Below, one piece after another: positions 1 through 6,309 of a DNA stretch of 20,866 nucleotides (positions are counted from its first letter, which is position 1; every line of letters begins with the position of its first letter). This DNA is from an uncultured Bacteroidales bacterium. GTDB taxonomy: Bacteria; Bacteroidota; Bacteroidia; Bacteroidales; Bacteroidaceae. The stretch covers positions 1 to 20,866 of the forward strand of contig CALDKD010000085.1 of the NCBI GenBank assembly GCA_937898885.1, given 5' to 3'. Made by a program: the position numbers and the translations under genes. The notes beneath the pieces were generated by a model. The model saw only the letters and a program-made list of their open reading frames with translations. It had not been told where the DNA came from and did not search any database.

Positions 1-40
1 ATTATACTCTATAATTTGGTCTATCATATTTCAGTTCTTT

Positions 41-823
41 TTATTCACCATATTTCTCTTTCAGATCCTTTGCAAGTTCATTCGCCATTTTAGCAAATCG
101 CTTCCAGGAATGTTTTAGGATGTCTGGATCATTCCAAGACTTTTCAAAATGGCGTATAGGCTCCTGTATCATCGGGCCCGTTAATAGTATTCCGGCTTCG
201 TGATTTCTGCGTCTGCTCTCACGCTTTCCAATGGCAGCTCCGGTTATGTTAGCTGAACCAATGTATGCTATCTCATTGTCAAAGATTAATAACTTCATGT
301 GGTTATGCTCGTTACATCGCAACTCAAAAAAAGGATGTTCCAGTAATTCAGGACATTTATCTTTCGCATACAGATAGAAACCGTAGGGCTTCATACACAC
401 AATTTGTACGTGAACGCCACGTTCTACGAGTGAAAGGAAAAAATCGCATAGGCGTAAAGATTCAACTCCATTTTCAGACTCAACTTGTACGTTGAAGTTT
501 TTCAGGTTTGCCGTAGCTATCTTCAGATCGTGCTCCACCTCTGTCATTCGTCTGAAAATCTCCGTAAAATGTTCATCATCTTCTATATAAGAGATAGTGT
601 TTTCTATTTGATCCTCTTCAGATGAGTCTTCTGCAGATGCAAGAACTGTCTCTTCTTGAATCAAACCTAATGCTGTCAAATCCTGTATAGAAATACGCCA
701 TCCGCTTTTGGGTGCTTTATGAGCAGGGAGTTTACCGTCATGTATTAGATCGTAAATCTCCTGCGTTGTAAGGCCAGTCAGACGGACTGCGTCTTTGGTG
801 TTGATGTATTTATTGTTTGCCAT
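41..823 (-). CDS. HTH (excisionase-type) protein with phospholipase D-like nuclease domain
   Basis: A 260-aa protein. Residues 1-55 resemble an excisionase/MerR-type helix-turn-helix (INTKDAVRLTGLT..., then a basic wing around HKAPKSGWRI). An acidic linker (about 60-85) follows, then a PLD-like domain (about 90-235). One HKD motif is visible: H175-x-K177-x4-D182, followed by IGSANIT (189-195) and E209. Known for the family: single-HKD proteins usually dimerise to build one active site and include nucleases such as Nuc and BfiI; that this one cuts DNA is inference. No signal peptide, so cytoplasmic. The start at 823 is followed by a good HTH, so I keep it. The operator-like palindrome at 864-884 lies 41 bp upstream, and the WYL regulator gene ends 76 bp upstream on the same strand, suggesting repression by that regulator. 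Exact substrate unknown. Confidence 0.8.
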   Translation of the reverse strand: MANNKYINTKDAVRLTGLTTQEIYDLIHDGKLPAHKAPKSGWRISIQDLTALGLIQEETVLASAEDSSEEDQIENTISYIEDDEHFTEIFRRMTEVEHDLKIATANLKNFNVQVESENGVESLRLCDFFLSLVERGVHVQIVCMKPYGFYLYAKDKCPELLEHPFFELRCNEHNHMKLLIFDNEIAYIGSANITGAAIGKRESRRRNHEAGILLTGPMIQEPIRHFEKSWNDPDILKHSWKRFAKMANELAKDLKEKYGE

Positions 824-863
824 AATGTTTCTTTTATGTTTGAGTGGCTAAGATATAAGTAGA

Positions 864-884
864 TTGTACCATATCTTGGTACAA
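864..884. promoter_or_regulatory. Operator-like inverted repeat upstream of the PLD gene
   Basis: Perfect 7-bp arms TTGTACC and GGTACAA with a 7-bp spacer. The same 7-7-7 architecture recurs at 1873-1893. It sits between the WYL gene's stop and the PLD gene's start, consistent with a repressor site controlling the PLD gene separately from its upstream neighbour. Confidence 0.6.
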
Positions 885-899
885 CTTTTGGTGAATACA

Positions 900-1775
900 T
901 TATTTCTCTTTATATCGACTTAATGCATTCTTCAGTCGCTGATGCACCTCCTTGGCTAGCCAGGCTGGTTCCAATACTCTTGACCAGGTGCTCAGGGAAA
1001 GTAAATACTGGATAAAGTCTTCAGCCGGCCGCAGCCTCAATTCATAGTCAGTGTATTCATCCGTCTTCTTTATAACCTTTTGGGTATGGTGTGCAGGCAG
1101 GTCCCTCAGAAAGTAGGGTTGCAGTCCGTAAGCTCTCAGCACAATGCGTTCCGTTTTAAGGCTTCCATCCACCATAATACCAAAACAATCATTGAAATAT
1201 GCCTCAGCATTAAAGTTCTTATCAATGGTGAATTTGGTCTGCAGCATCTCAATGCTTTCAATCCTGTCTAGTGAGAAAATAAACAGGTCACCTTTCTTAT
1301 CCTTGTCTTCGCTTGGAGTAGGGGCATCTGCTTTCTTCACAAGCATATACCACCTTCTATTATATAGCTTCAGGCAATAAGGCTCCAGCGTATATAGTTT
1401 AGACTCTGCACTTGTGTATTTGTGATACTGGATCCTAATGCGTCTGTTATCACGCATGGCGTCAATAATCTGGCGCAGCTTATCATCTCCGCTTGGAACA
1501 CTCTCCAGCAGGATTCTATCCTGCAGACCTTTATTTTCAGCCAGCATATTGCTTACGCTCAAGGTGGAGAACATCCAGTTCTTGATACTATTCTCCTTCA
1601 GTACCTCTTCGTTCTCTATATAATACCGGTAACCGTCCTTATGGTCGCACTCAATGATAACGTCAAAGATATCCATAATTGAATACCTGTGACGGTTGAA
1701 TGTAGTGCGTGAAAGCTCTTGCCCTCCGCTTTCCTCCTGCTGACGCCATAGATCACTTATCTCACCCAGCGTCAT
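900..1775 (-). CDS. WYL-domain transcriptional regulator
   Basis: 291 aa from the first ATG. The N-terminus is the Bacteroidetes WYL-type winged HTH (LGEISDLW..., SRTTFNRHR about 22-30). The WYL domain runs over about 100-200 with RWYM at 141-144 in place of the usual WYL, preceded by IRIQYHKY. A C-terminal extension region follows. WYL proteins are ligand-sensing regulators, many controlling defence systems (BrxR, CapW). The conserved start of the HTH is in frame upstream: 1776-1841 encodes IAKGLLFKQYIWLIETIRRN then GR, with ATT at 1841-1839 exactly where family members have Met, and no ATG/GTG/TTG before the stop at 1856-1854. So the protein may start at ATT (313 aa) or may lack its first helix. 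It lies divergent to the CoiA-like gene with a shared operator, suggesting autoregulation. Confidence 0.85.
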   Translation of the reverse strand: MTLGEISDLWRQQEESGGQELSRTTFNRHRYSIMDIFDVIIECDHKDGYRYYIENEEVLKENSIKNWMFSTLSVSNMLAENKGLQDRILLESVPSGDDKLRQIIDAMRDNRRIRIQYHKYTSAESKLYTLEPYCLKLYNRRWYMLVKKADAPTPSEDKDKKGDLFIFSLDRIESIEMLQTKFTIDKNFNAEAYFNDCFGIMVDGSLKTERIVLRAYGLQPYFLRDLPAHHTQKVIKKTDEYTDYELRLRPAEDFIQYLLSLSTWSRVLEPAWLAKEVHQRLKNALSRYKEK

Positions 1776-1858
1776 ACGGCCGTTCCTTCTAATGGTCTCA
1801 ATAAGCCAGATATACTGCTTGAATAATAGTCCTTTTGCAATTAGGTCACAATTTCAGG

Positions 1859-1909
1859 CAAATATATACAACTTGTATCAAGTTGTGGTACAACCACCTT
1901 TTATTTTTG
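1859..1909. promoter_or_regulatory. Divergent promoter pair for WYL and CoiA-like genes
   Basis: A minus-strand -7 box TATATTTG (1866-1859) faces the WYL gene and a plus-strand -7 box TATTTTTG (1902-1909) faces the CoiA-like gene; both fit the Bacteroidetes TAnnTTTG consensus. The operator-like repeats fill the 35 bp between them, so one bound repressor could shut both promoters. The minus box would place transcription start near 1853, only about 12 nt from the ATT codon at 1841. -33 elements are not clear. Confidence 0.55.
1868..1893. promoter_or_regulatory. Overlapping operator-like palindromes in the divergent promoter
   Basis: Two overlapping inverted repeats. ACAACTTG-TAT-CAAGTTGT (1868-1886) has perfect 8-bp arms. 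TTGTATC-N7-GGTACAA (1873-1893) has the same 7-7-7 layout as the site at 864-884, with one arm mismatch. This is the likely binding site of the WYL regulator; the assignment of the protein to the site is inference. Confidence 0.6.
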
Positions 1910-2042
1910 TCACCGTGTAACCATTAAACTGATAGGACTATGTTAATGTACATTGCAGCATTATTTGGATTTGCGGTGAGGTTTTTGGCTACTTCCGTAA
2001 AGGAAAATAGTAATTTTGTAAATGAGCAAATGACTTATAAAT

Positions 2043-3266
2043 ATGGATAAGGATATGGTTCAATATGGGTATGCGCTGCTTGATGAATCACAACAAGTAG
2101 TTGCCATTGACCAGCTCAATAGAGAGAAGTCCCAGGGGCATTCTTTCTATTGCCCAAATTGCCATGAGAGAATGTATCCTACATTTGGTCAGCAATACAT
2201 CCATCACTTTCGTCATATAGGTCAAAAGTGCCAGTATAGCAATTATCTACACAATATTGCTAAAACAGTCTTCAAGCAAGAATTTGAACGTTGCCGTAAA
2301 GACAATATCCCGTTTCTTTTAGAATTGCACGCACCAACAAAGTGTGACCGTGATTGCCTTTTAAAGTCTAAGAATGAATGCAAGAAATTTGATAGAACCA
2401 CAGTTGATCTTGCTAAGCTGTACACAAGCATAACACTTGAGCAGACCCTTTTTATTGATGATCACTCCCGGCGCCCGGATATCTTACTCAAATCAGATGA
2501 CGGTCAACAGCTTTGGATAGAAATATGGGTATCCCACGAGACTCCAGTAGACAAGCGGCATGATGGGCCTATCGTGGAACTGAAGATCAGTTCAGAGAAC
2601 GATTTAAAGCAATTCCAGAATCATCACATCACTCAGTCTGAAGAGAATGAACTGGCCGTCAGGTATTTCAACGTGGAATTCAGAGACTCTCCGGATGCCG
2701 TTCATATTAGCAAGCATGATTGCCAGAACTGTCATGGTTATGCTGCCCGCCCATCAATACCAGAAGTAACACATACACATCGTAATACTGCATATAGACA
2801 AGCATCAAATAATTATCAGAAATACATTCCACCGGTAAAGGCCACTCCACAAGTGCCAATCATGCCGACATCCCAATCAAGAGAGTGGGTAGATCTTGGC
2901 CTTCCATCAGGTACTCTATGGGCAAAAACGGATGTTGAAACTCAAATAACATTCGGTTCTGCAATAAGTAGGTACTTTATGAATGTTCCATCAATAAAAC
3001 AGGCTGAGGAATTAAAGGGCTGTTGTATTAAAGAATGGGATTCAGAAACAAAAACTATTATTATGAAAGGCCCTAATGGGAACAGCATATCGTTCTATTG
3101 TCCATATGATGACACGCCTTTTTGGCTTAATACTTCTGAACGTGATATAATGGGACGTCATGAATTTTTTGGTCATTGCTATCATTTAGGAAGAGATAAA
3201 CGCTTTGATATTAATGATAAAGATGTGAATTCATTTATTGGCTTACATTTGATTAAGGAAAAATAG
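2043..3266 (+). CDS. CoiA-like nuclease fused to a C-terminal FISUMP domain
   Basis: 407 aa. The N-terminus matches the CoiA-like competence/nuclease family: zinc-finger-like YCPNCHERM (C37, C40) with HHFRH (54-58), then a PD-(D/E)xK-type core with RRPDILL (143-149) and WIEIWVSH (158-165). Extra cysteines lie at C101, C105, C113 and C227/C230. Residues about 240-280 are a polar linker. Residues 281-407 (EWVDLGLPSGTLWA... GPNGNSISF... GRHEFFGHCYHL) form a shortened FISUMP domain (Fibrobacter succinogenes major paralogous domain), a fold more often seen on surface lipoproteins. No signal peptide, so the fused FISUMP domain is probably intracellular. CoiA assists transformation in Gram-positives; family members elsewhere are uncharacterised nucleases. 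The gene is divergent from the WYL regulator and probably controlled by it. Confidence 0.75.
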   Translation: MDKDMVQYGYALLDESQQVVAIDQLNREKSQGHSFYCPNCHERMYPTFGQQYIHHFRHIGQKCQYSNYLHNIAKTVFKQEFERCRKDNIPFLLELHAPTKCDRDCLLKSKNECKKFDRTTVDLAKLYTSITLEQTLFIDDHSRRPDILLKSDDGQQLWIEIWVSHETPVDKRHDGPIVELKISSENDLKQFQNHHITQSEENELAVRYFNVEFRDSPDAVHISKHDCQNCHGYAARPSIPEVTHTHRNTAYRQASNNYQKYIPPVKATPQVPIMPTSQSREWVDLGLPSGTLWAKTDVETQITFGSAISRYFMNVPSIKQAEELKGCCIKEWDSETKTIIMKGPNGNSISFYCPYDDTPFWLNTSERDIMGRHEFFGHCYHLGRDKRFDINDKDVNSFIGLHLIKEK

Positions 3267-3274
3267 ACAATCTA

Positions 3275-3282
3275 TATCTTTG
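3275..3282 (+). promoter_or_regulatory. -7 box for the 3405 gene
   Basis: TATCTTTG fits TAnnTTTG and starts 9 bp after the CoiA-like stop. It would give a leader of about 115 nt before the ATG at 3405, part of which (about 3303-3350) is unusually C/G-rich with no coding sequence seen in it. Confidence 0.4.
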
Positions 3283-3404
3283 TCCCAGCATCAAGAGCAG
3301 GAGCCCCCACAGGGCCCACCGCACCAACCGAGCACATAGGATGCCACGGTGGTCAAGGTACGATGCGGAGGTTTTTATTATTAACTTCAAAACAAGATCC
3401 TATT

Positions 3405-3665
3405 ATGAGTAAAGACAACAATTCCGTTCCGGATTTTGCAGCACGTTTCGCTGCAGCATCCACCCAGAGTTTAGTAGAAGAGTTTAACCGTCAGGTCGGC
3501 AGCAATGCCTGGACCTCAGCACGTGCCGTTCATGACCAGGCGCTAATTGCAGAGCTTCAGGGCAGAGGCATAGATATATCGGCCGTGAATGACGGCCATA
3601 GCACAGATTTCAGTCATCATGTCTGTCTGGATGAGGCTACCAATAGCCTCGTTCAGATAAACTGA
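3405..3665 (+). CDS. Small hypothetical protein, accessory-type
   Basis: 86 aa from the ATG at 3405 (MSKDNNSVPDFAARFAAAS...). An in-frame ATG at 3363 would add 14 residues (MRRFLLLTSK...), but the acidic/polar start at 3405 is more natural and similar small proteins on mobile elements begin near the FAARFAA segment. The core LVEEFNRQVGSNAWTSARA... LIAELQGRGIDIS... looks like a family of short proteins often seen in phage- or plasmid-derived regions; I recognise the pattern but know no function. No signal peptide or metal motif is visible. It has its own -7 box (3275-3282) and a downstream terminator (3679-3721), so it is probably a monocistronic unit. Confidence 0.65.
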   Translation: MSKDNNSVPDFAARFAAASTQSLVEEFNRQVGSNAWTSARAVHDQALIAELQGRGIDISAVNDGHSTDFSHHVCLDEATNSLVQIN

Positions 3666-3678
3666 ATCCTAAAATACT

Positions 3679-3721
3679 CATCTCGCTACCGTCTGCTCTT
3701 GGTTGCGAGATGGTATTATTT
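3679..3721 (+). terminator. Rho-independent terminator after the 3405 gene
   Basis: Perfect 8-bp stem CATCTCGC/GCGAGATG (3679-3686 with 3705-3712), extended inward past a T-T mismatch by ACC/GGT, loop of 10 nt, then a T-rich tail (GTATTATTTTATT). Confidence 0.7.
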
Positions 3722-3810
3722 TATTATCTCATCAAAGTATTCTATCACTTTAATCCCAAGCGTGTCTCGCACTATTTGATTCTCAACAGAGAGACTACCA
3801 CCAATTACTA
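3716..3810 (-). pseudogene. C-terminal gene fragment cut off by the IS
   Basis: An open frame reads from the IS left edge to a TAA at 3718-3716. It encodes about 30 residues ending VIGGSLSVENQ... DTLGIKVIEYFDEIIK, with no start codon. It looks like the tail of a larger protein whose 5' part was removed or displaced by the insertion at 3811. I do not recognise the family. It is on the same strand as the decayed PD-(D/E)xK-like gene on the far side of the mobile elements, but whether the two were once one gene cannot be shown here. Confidence 0.4.
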
Positions 3811-5273
3811 GGTAATGTGTAAAAAATAAGTTGCATCAGTTGGCCGGTTTGACGAGGTAGTTCCACTTGCCCAATTCCGGAGCGAAGATGACCTGCTGTG
3901 CGAGTCTCTTCTGATATGATTCATCAATCGGCCTCATAATGTCATAAGATTTTGAGTTAACGTGAACAAAAACTCTCAATCCCGTCTTCGTAGTGGTCAT
4001 CGCGGCCCTCTGTGCGGCATTCTGAAGAGACATCAGAGGAGCTCCGCTCCAGCTGCGGGTTATCTGCGAGAAGAGCCTGTGCTCAATGGGATTGAACTTG
4101 GAGCAGTACGGCGGATAATGGACAACGAGAAGCCTGATACCCAATCTGTCGGCAAGATTCATAAGATCCTGCTTGACGATTCTGTGCGAACTGGAGTTCG
4201 AACCTCCGCCGTCACACAGTATTACAAGTGTGTGAGCATCGGGATATTGCTCTCTGAGGTGCTCCCGCCAGACTCTTGCGATATTGTCACAGACAAACCT
4301 GGATGTGTCGTGGCTGATTCCCAGTGTCATATAGCCCACATTCCTTGTCACGTCATAGATGCCGTGCGGAACAATCTGACCATCGGAGAATGTCGCAAAA
4401 TCGTGGTCAAGGGATTTGAGCCGACCCGTGGACAACGCCTTTCCCTCCCGCTTGAAGTTTCCCAGCATCTCCTTCTTCTTGGTGTCAATGCTGATAATGG
4501 GGAGTCCCACATTCGTGGCTTCCTTGCGGATTGCGTCAATCTTCTCAAACTGTTCGTTCCTGTCCTTCACATCCTTCATGGGAAGATCCTTGTAGAAGGA
4601 GCGCTCCCGAAGGCCGAGGGAATCAAGGATTTGATTGACAAAGTAGCGGGAGATGTCATATCCAATGGCAGCCAGTTCATTCATAATCTGGGTCACGCTC
4701 AAGGATATCCATACCACATTCTCATCCTGAGGGAGCACCGCCGTGTGCGGCTCGATGATTTGCACTACAGCCCGCGTCCACTCGGGATGCTGGGGAAACG
4801 TACTCCTGCGCCCGGCACCAGCCTTGCGAATGCGGCCGTCACCGGGGCCTTCTCCGCAGAGCAGTTCCTGCCTTCCTTTTTGAAGAGTATGTGTGCTTGT
4901 TCCCATATTTTTACTAATTTTGCGGTAGCTGAACCCTTGAGCCTTGAGGTCTGCGGCCTTAGTCGCCAGAAACCATCTTCTGTCTCTTTCGTTCAGCGTG
5001 GACATATACGCCAAATCACTTGGCGAAAGGACTTCTGGAGGAGCTTTCTTTGTCATTTTAAGAGACTTGCATTTACTCTTAAATTTAAGAGATTTTCTCC
5101 AGTTTTCCTATACTATATAATTGATAATCAACAAATTAAATCAAATTTTTTACTGCTTTTTCAGAGGTGCGCATCCATCTGAATTTTCTTCCGTTTCGGC
5201 AGGTTTGTTATGCCTGCAAACGGCCGGATAAATGCATCTCAAAAATGAAGAAGGTTATTTTTTAACATTTACT
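3811..5273 (-). mobile_element. ISAzo13-family insertion sequence
   Basis: Encloses one ISAzo13-type transposase. Imperfect terminal inverted repeats: the left end reads GGTAATGTGTAAAAAATAA and the right end, on the other strand, AGTAAATGTTAAAAAATAA (15 of 19 aligned positions match, including the TAAAAAATAA block). Both ends are flanked by TA (3809-3810 and 5274-5275), which could be a 2-bp target duplication. Ends are by eye and may be off by 1-2 bases. The right end directly abuts the MITE's target site. Confidence 0.6.
3836..5056 (-). CDS. ISAzo13-family (Rhodopirellula-type) DDE transposase
   Basis: 406 aa, full length for the family. Residues about 20-65 form a helix-turn-helix (RKISKNMGTSTHTLQKGRQE). 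The catalytic triad is visible: D191 in SIDTKKKE, D282 in ILCDGGGSNSS, and E325 in KFNPIEHRLF. The family-typical stretch VVHYPPYCSK is intact. No frameshift or stop, so the element may still be active. G+C is higher than in the flanking remnants, as expected for imported DNA. It cuts and joins DNA at the IS ends (3811 and 5273). The long reading frame on the opposite strand over the same region is a coding shadow. Confidence 0.93.
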   Translation of the reverse strand: MTKKAPPEVLSPSDLAYMSTLNERDRRWFLATKAADLKAQGFSYRKISKNMGTSTHTLQKGRQELLCGEGPGDGRIRKAGAGRRSTFPQHPEWTRAVVQIIEPHTAVLPQDENVVWISLSVTQIMNELAAIGYDISRYFVNQILDSLGLRERSFYKDLPMKDVKDRNEQFEKIDAIRKEATNVGLPIISIDTKKKEMLGNFKREGKALSTGRLKSLDHDFATFSDGQIVPHGIYDVTRNVGYMTLGISHDTSRFVCDNIARVWREHLREQYPDAHTLVILCDGGGSNSSSHRIVKQDLMNLADRLGIRLLVVHYPPYCSKFNPIEHRLFSQITRSWSGAPLMSLQNAAQRAAMTTTKTGLRVFVHVNSKSYDIMRPIDESYQKRLAQQVIFAPELGKWNYLVKPAN

Positions 5274-5275
5274 TA

Positions 5276-5438
5276 GAAGCTGTTTTGAATTGTTCCAATT
5301 AATCTTTTATAAAATCTTTCCGGCTGAAAATCCGTTTCTTTTCAGTCACAATGGAGCCCCATTGCTCCTTCAAATAACCGAATTTTCATCTCGAAAACCT
5401 TTCATAAAATTTTTAATCGAACATTTCAAAACAGCTTC
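5276..5438. mobile_element. 163-bp MITE with 20-bp terminal inverted repeats
   Basis: Terminal inverted repeats GAAGCTGTTTTGAATTGTTC (5276-5295) and the complement of 5419-5438 match at 19 of 20 positions. TTA flanks both sides (5273-5275 and 5439-5441) as a probable 3-bp target duplication. No coding sequence. The interior is largely self-complementary, with a central CAATGG/CCATTG pair, so a single strand would fold into one long hairpin. The TNA-type duplication resembles the IS1031 group of IS5, so a parental IS5-like element elsewhere could mobilise it; that link is inference. Confidence 0.7.
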
Positions 5439-5515
5439 TTAATCCTTTCAAAAAAACTCAAGCCTAAGTGCTTAAATTTCACCATGTTGTTAAATCGCTA
5501 TCTATTATTTTATCT

Positions 5516-5800
5516 CAACGTTGTTGATTTGGTTGAATACTTCTTGGTTGTCTTGTATTTCAGTTCAAGTGCTATTCGCAAACTATCCTTCTCAAGAATG
5601 ATATCGGTATAATCTTTCTTGTCTTTGCTGATGCGGCTCAACTCTTCGAGCTTGACCTCGCAATCAAACTACTCCTTTATCTTCCAAGCAAGTTCGAACT
5701 GGAACTGCGCCTCGCTGTTGAATATGCGAGGTACAGCACCAAGTTCTTCCATTATGCTTTCAATTGCCTGTAAAGTGAAAAATGTCAGATTCCTTTTCAT
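5516..5800 (-). pseudogene. PD-(D/E)xK-like gene with an in-frame TAG
   Basis: Starts at ATG 5800, one base after the Cse60-like stop (TAAGATG), so it was co-translated. It reads 43 residues (MKRNLTFFTLQ... FELAWKIKE), then TAG at 5671-5669, then 50 more residues in the same frame to a TGA at 5518-5516. The second part holds YTDIILEKDSLRIALELKYKT, a PD-(D/E)xK-type nuclease core (D... E-L-K). Since the homology-like pattern continues in frame across the TAG, this is a point nonsense mutation, or a recoded stop. The C-terminus also seems short, ending about 75 bp from the MITE. Related proteins sit next to Cse60-like genes in other Bacteroidetes as far as I recall; not verified. Confidence 0.5.
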
Positions 5801-5801
5801 C

Positions 5802-5999
5802 TTATTCCGCCTTGTATATCAGCATTGCAGATAGCAGACAATAGAACGTGTTGGCATCACCAGAGATGGAAGTGGAATACTTGATATCTATCACTTCCAT
5901 TATCCCATTCTCTGCAATAAAGTTATTTATAGCGTCATCCAGGCGCTCATGATGCAACTGGTTGCCACTGTTCATCACAAATGTTTTGACCTTTAGCAT
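5802..5999 (-). CDS. Cse60-like small protein
   Basis: 65 aa, intact. The pattern KVKTFVMN... LDDAINNFIAENG... EVIDIKYSTS... YCLLSAMLIYK matches the small Cse60-like family (named from a Bacillus sporulation protein), which is common on accessory elements in non-sporulating bacteria, where its role is unknown. Start ATG 5999-5997 overlaps the end of the upstream IS66-type remnant frame (TAA 5995-5993). Directly followed by the PD-(D/E)xK-like pseudogene. Cytoplasmic, no signal peptide. Family name moderately sure; function unknown. Confidence 0.55.
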   Translation of the reverse strand: MLKVKTFVMNSGNQLHHERLDDAINNFIAENGIMEVIDIKYSTSISGDANTFYCLLSAMLIYKAE

Positions 6000-6138
6000 A
6001 TTGATTTCTCTTGTTTTTGATTAAGCTTAAAAATGTTTGGTTTATCCAGTTCTTCAAGACGCTGACGGTAGCTTACCTTGTGCTCCTTGCAGTATGCGTC
6101 AATCTCCAGGACCTCTCTTCGCGTGTCACCATCTGCAT
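5993..6138 (-). pseudogene. IS66-type accessory ORF fragment, frameshifted
   Basis: From ATG 6138 the frame reads MQMVTREE, then a 2-nt insertion (an extra AG after GAAGAG, near 6112-6117) shifts frame; the next frame reads VLEIDAYCKEHKVSYRQRLEEL (split here as VLEIDAYCKEHK and VSYRQRLEEL). This resembles the N-terminus of the short accessory protein of Bacteroidetes IS66-like elements. After LEELDKPN the similarity stops and the frame runs into the upstream region of the Cse60-like gene. So both the frame and the 3' end are broken. Family assignment is from memory of the motif and is moderately sure. Confidence 0.4.
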
Positions 6139-6237
6139 TTCCTTTTGTTTTCGCAAAAATAGAGGCCTTTGGCTAACGCTACAAGACGCACTTCATTGGA
6201 GGCTTACGTTTGAAGAAAGGAAATATAGCGCTAAAGC

Positions 6238-6304
6238 GGCGTGCGCCACAGGTGGTGCCGGGCGACTCCGTCGCCTCATGTTGGCACCACCCGTAGCGCA
6301 CGCC
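6238..6304. repeat. 67-nt nested inverted repeat (potential cruciform)
   Basis: Outer perfect 9-bp stem GGCGTGCGC/GCGCACGCC (6238-6246 with 6296-6304), a 4/4 internal loop, a second perfect 9-bp stem GGTGGTGCC/GGCACCACC (6251-6259 with 6283-6291), and an inner 6-bp hairpin GGCGAC-TCC-GTCGCC (6261-6275). It lies about 30 bp past the stop codon of the FISUMP lipoprotein. No T-run follows on either strand, which argues against a simple intrinsic terminator. Confidence 0.8.
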
Positions 6305-6309
6305 GAATG

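Noticed and set aside
3962..5182. 406-aa reading frame on the plus strand opposite the transposase
   Set aside because: The minus frame contains a complete ISAzo13 DDE triad; the plus frame has no recognisable domain and is a shadow of biased codon use.
6238..6304. Plain rho-independent terminator for the lipoprotein gene
   Set aside because: Strong stems but no T-run after them on the minus strand, and the stem is longer and more complex than usual.
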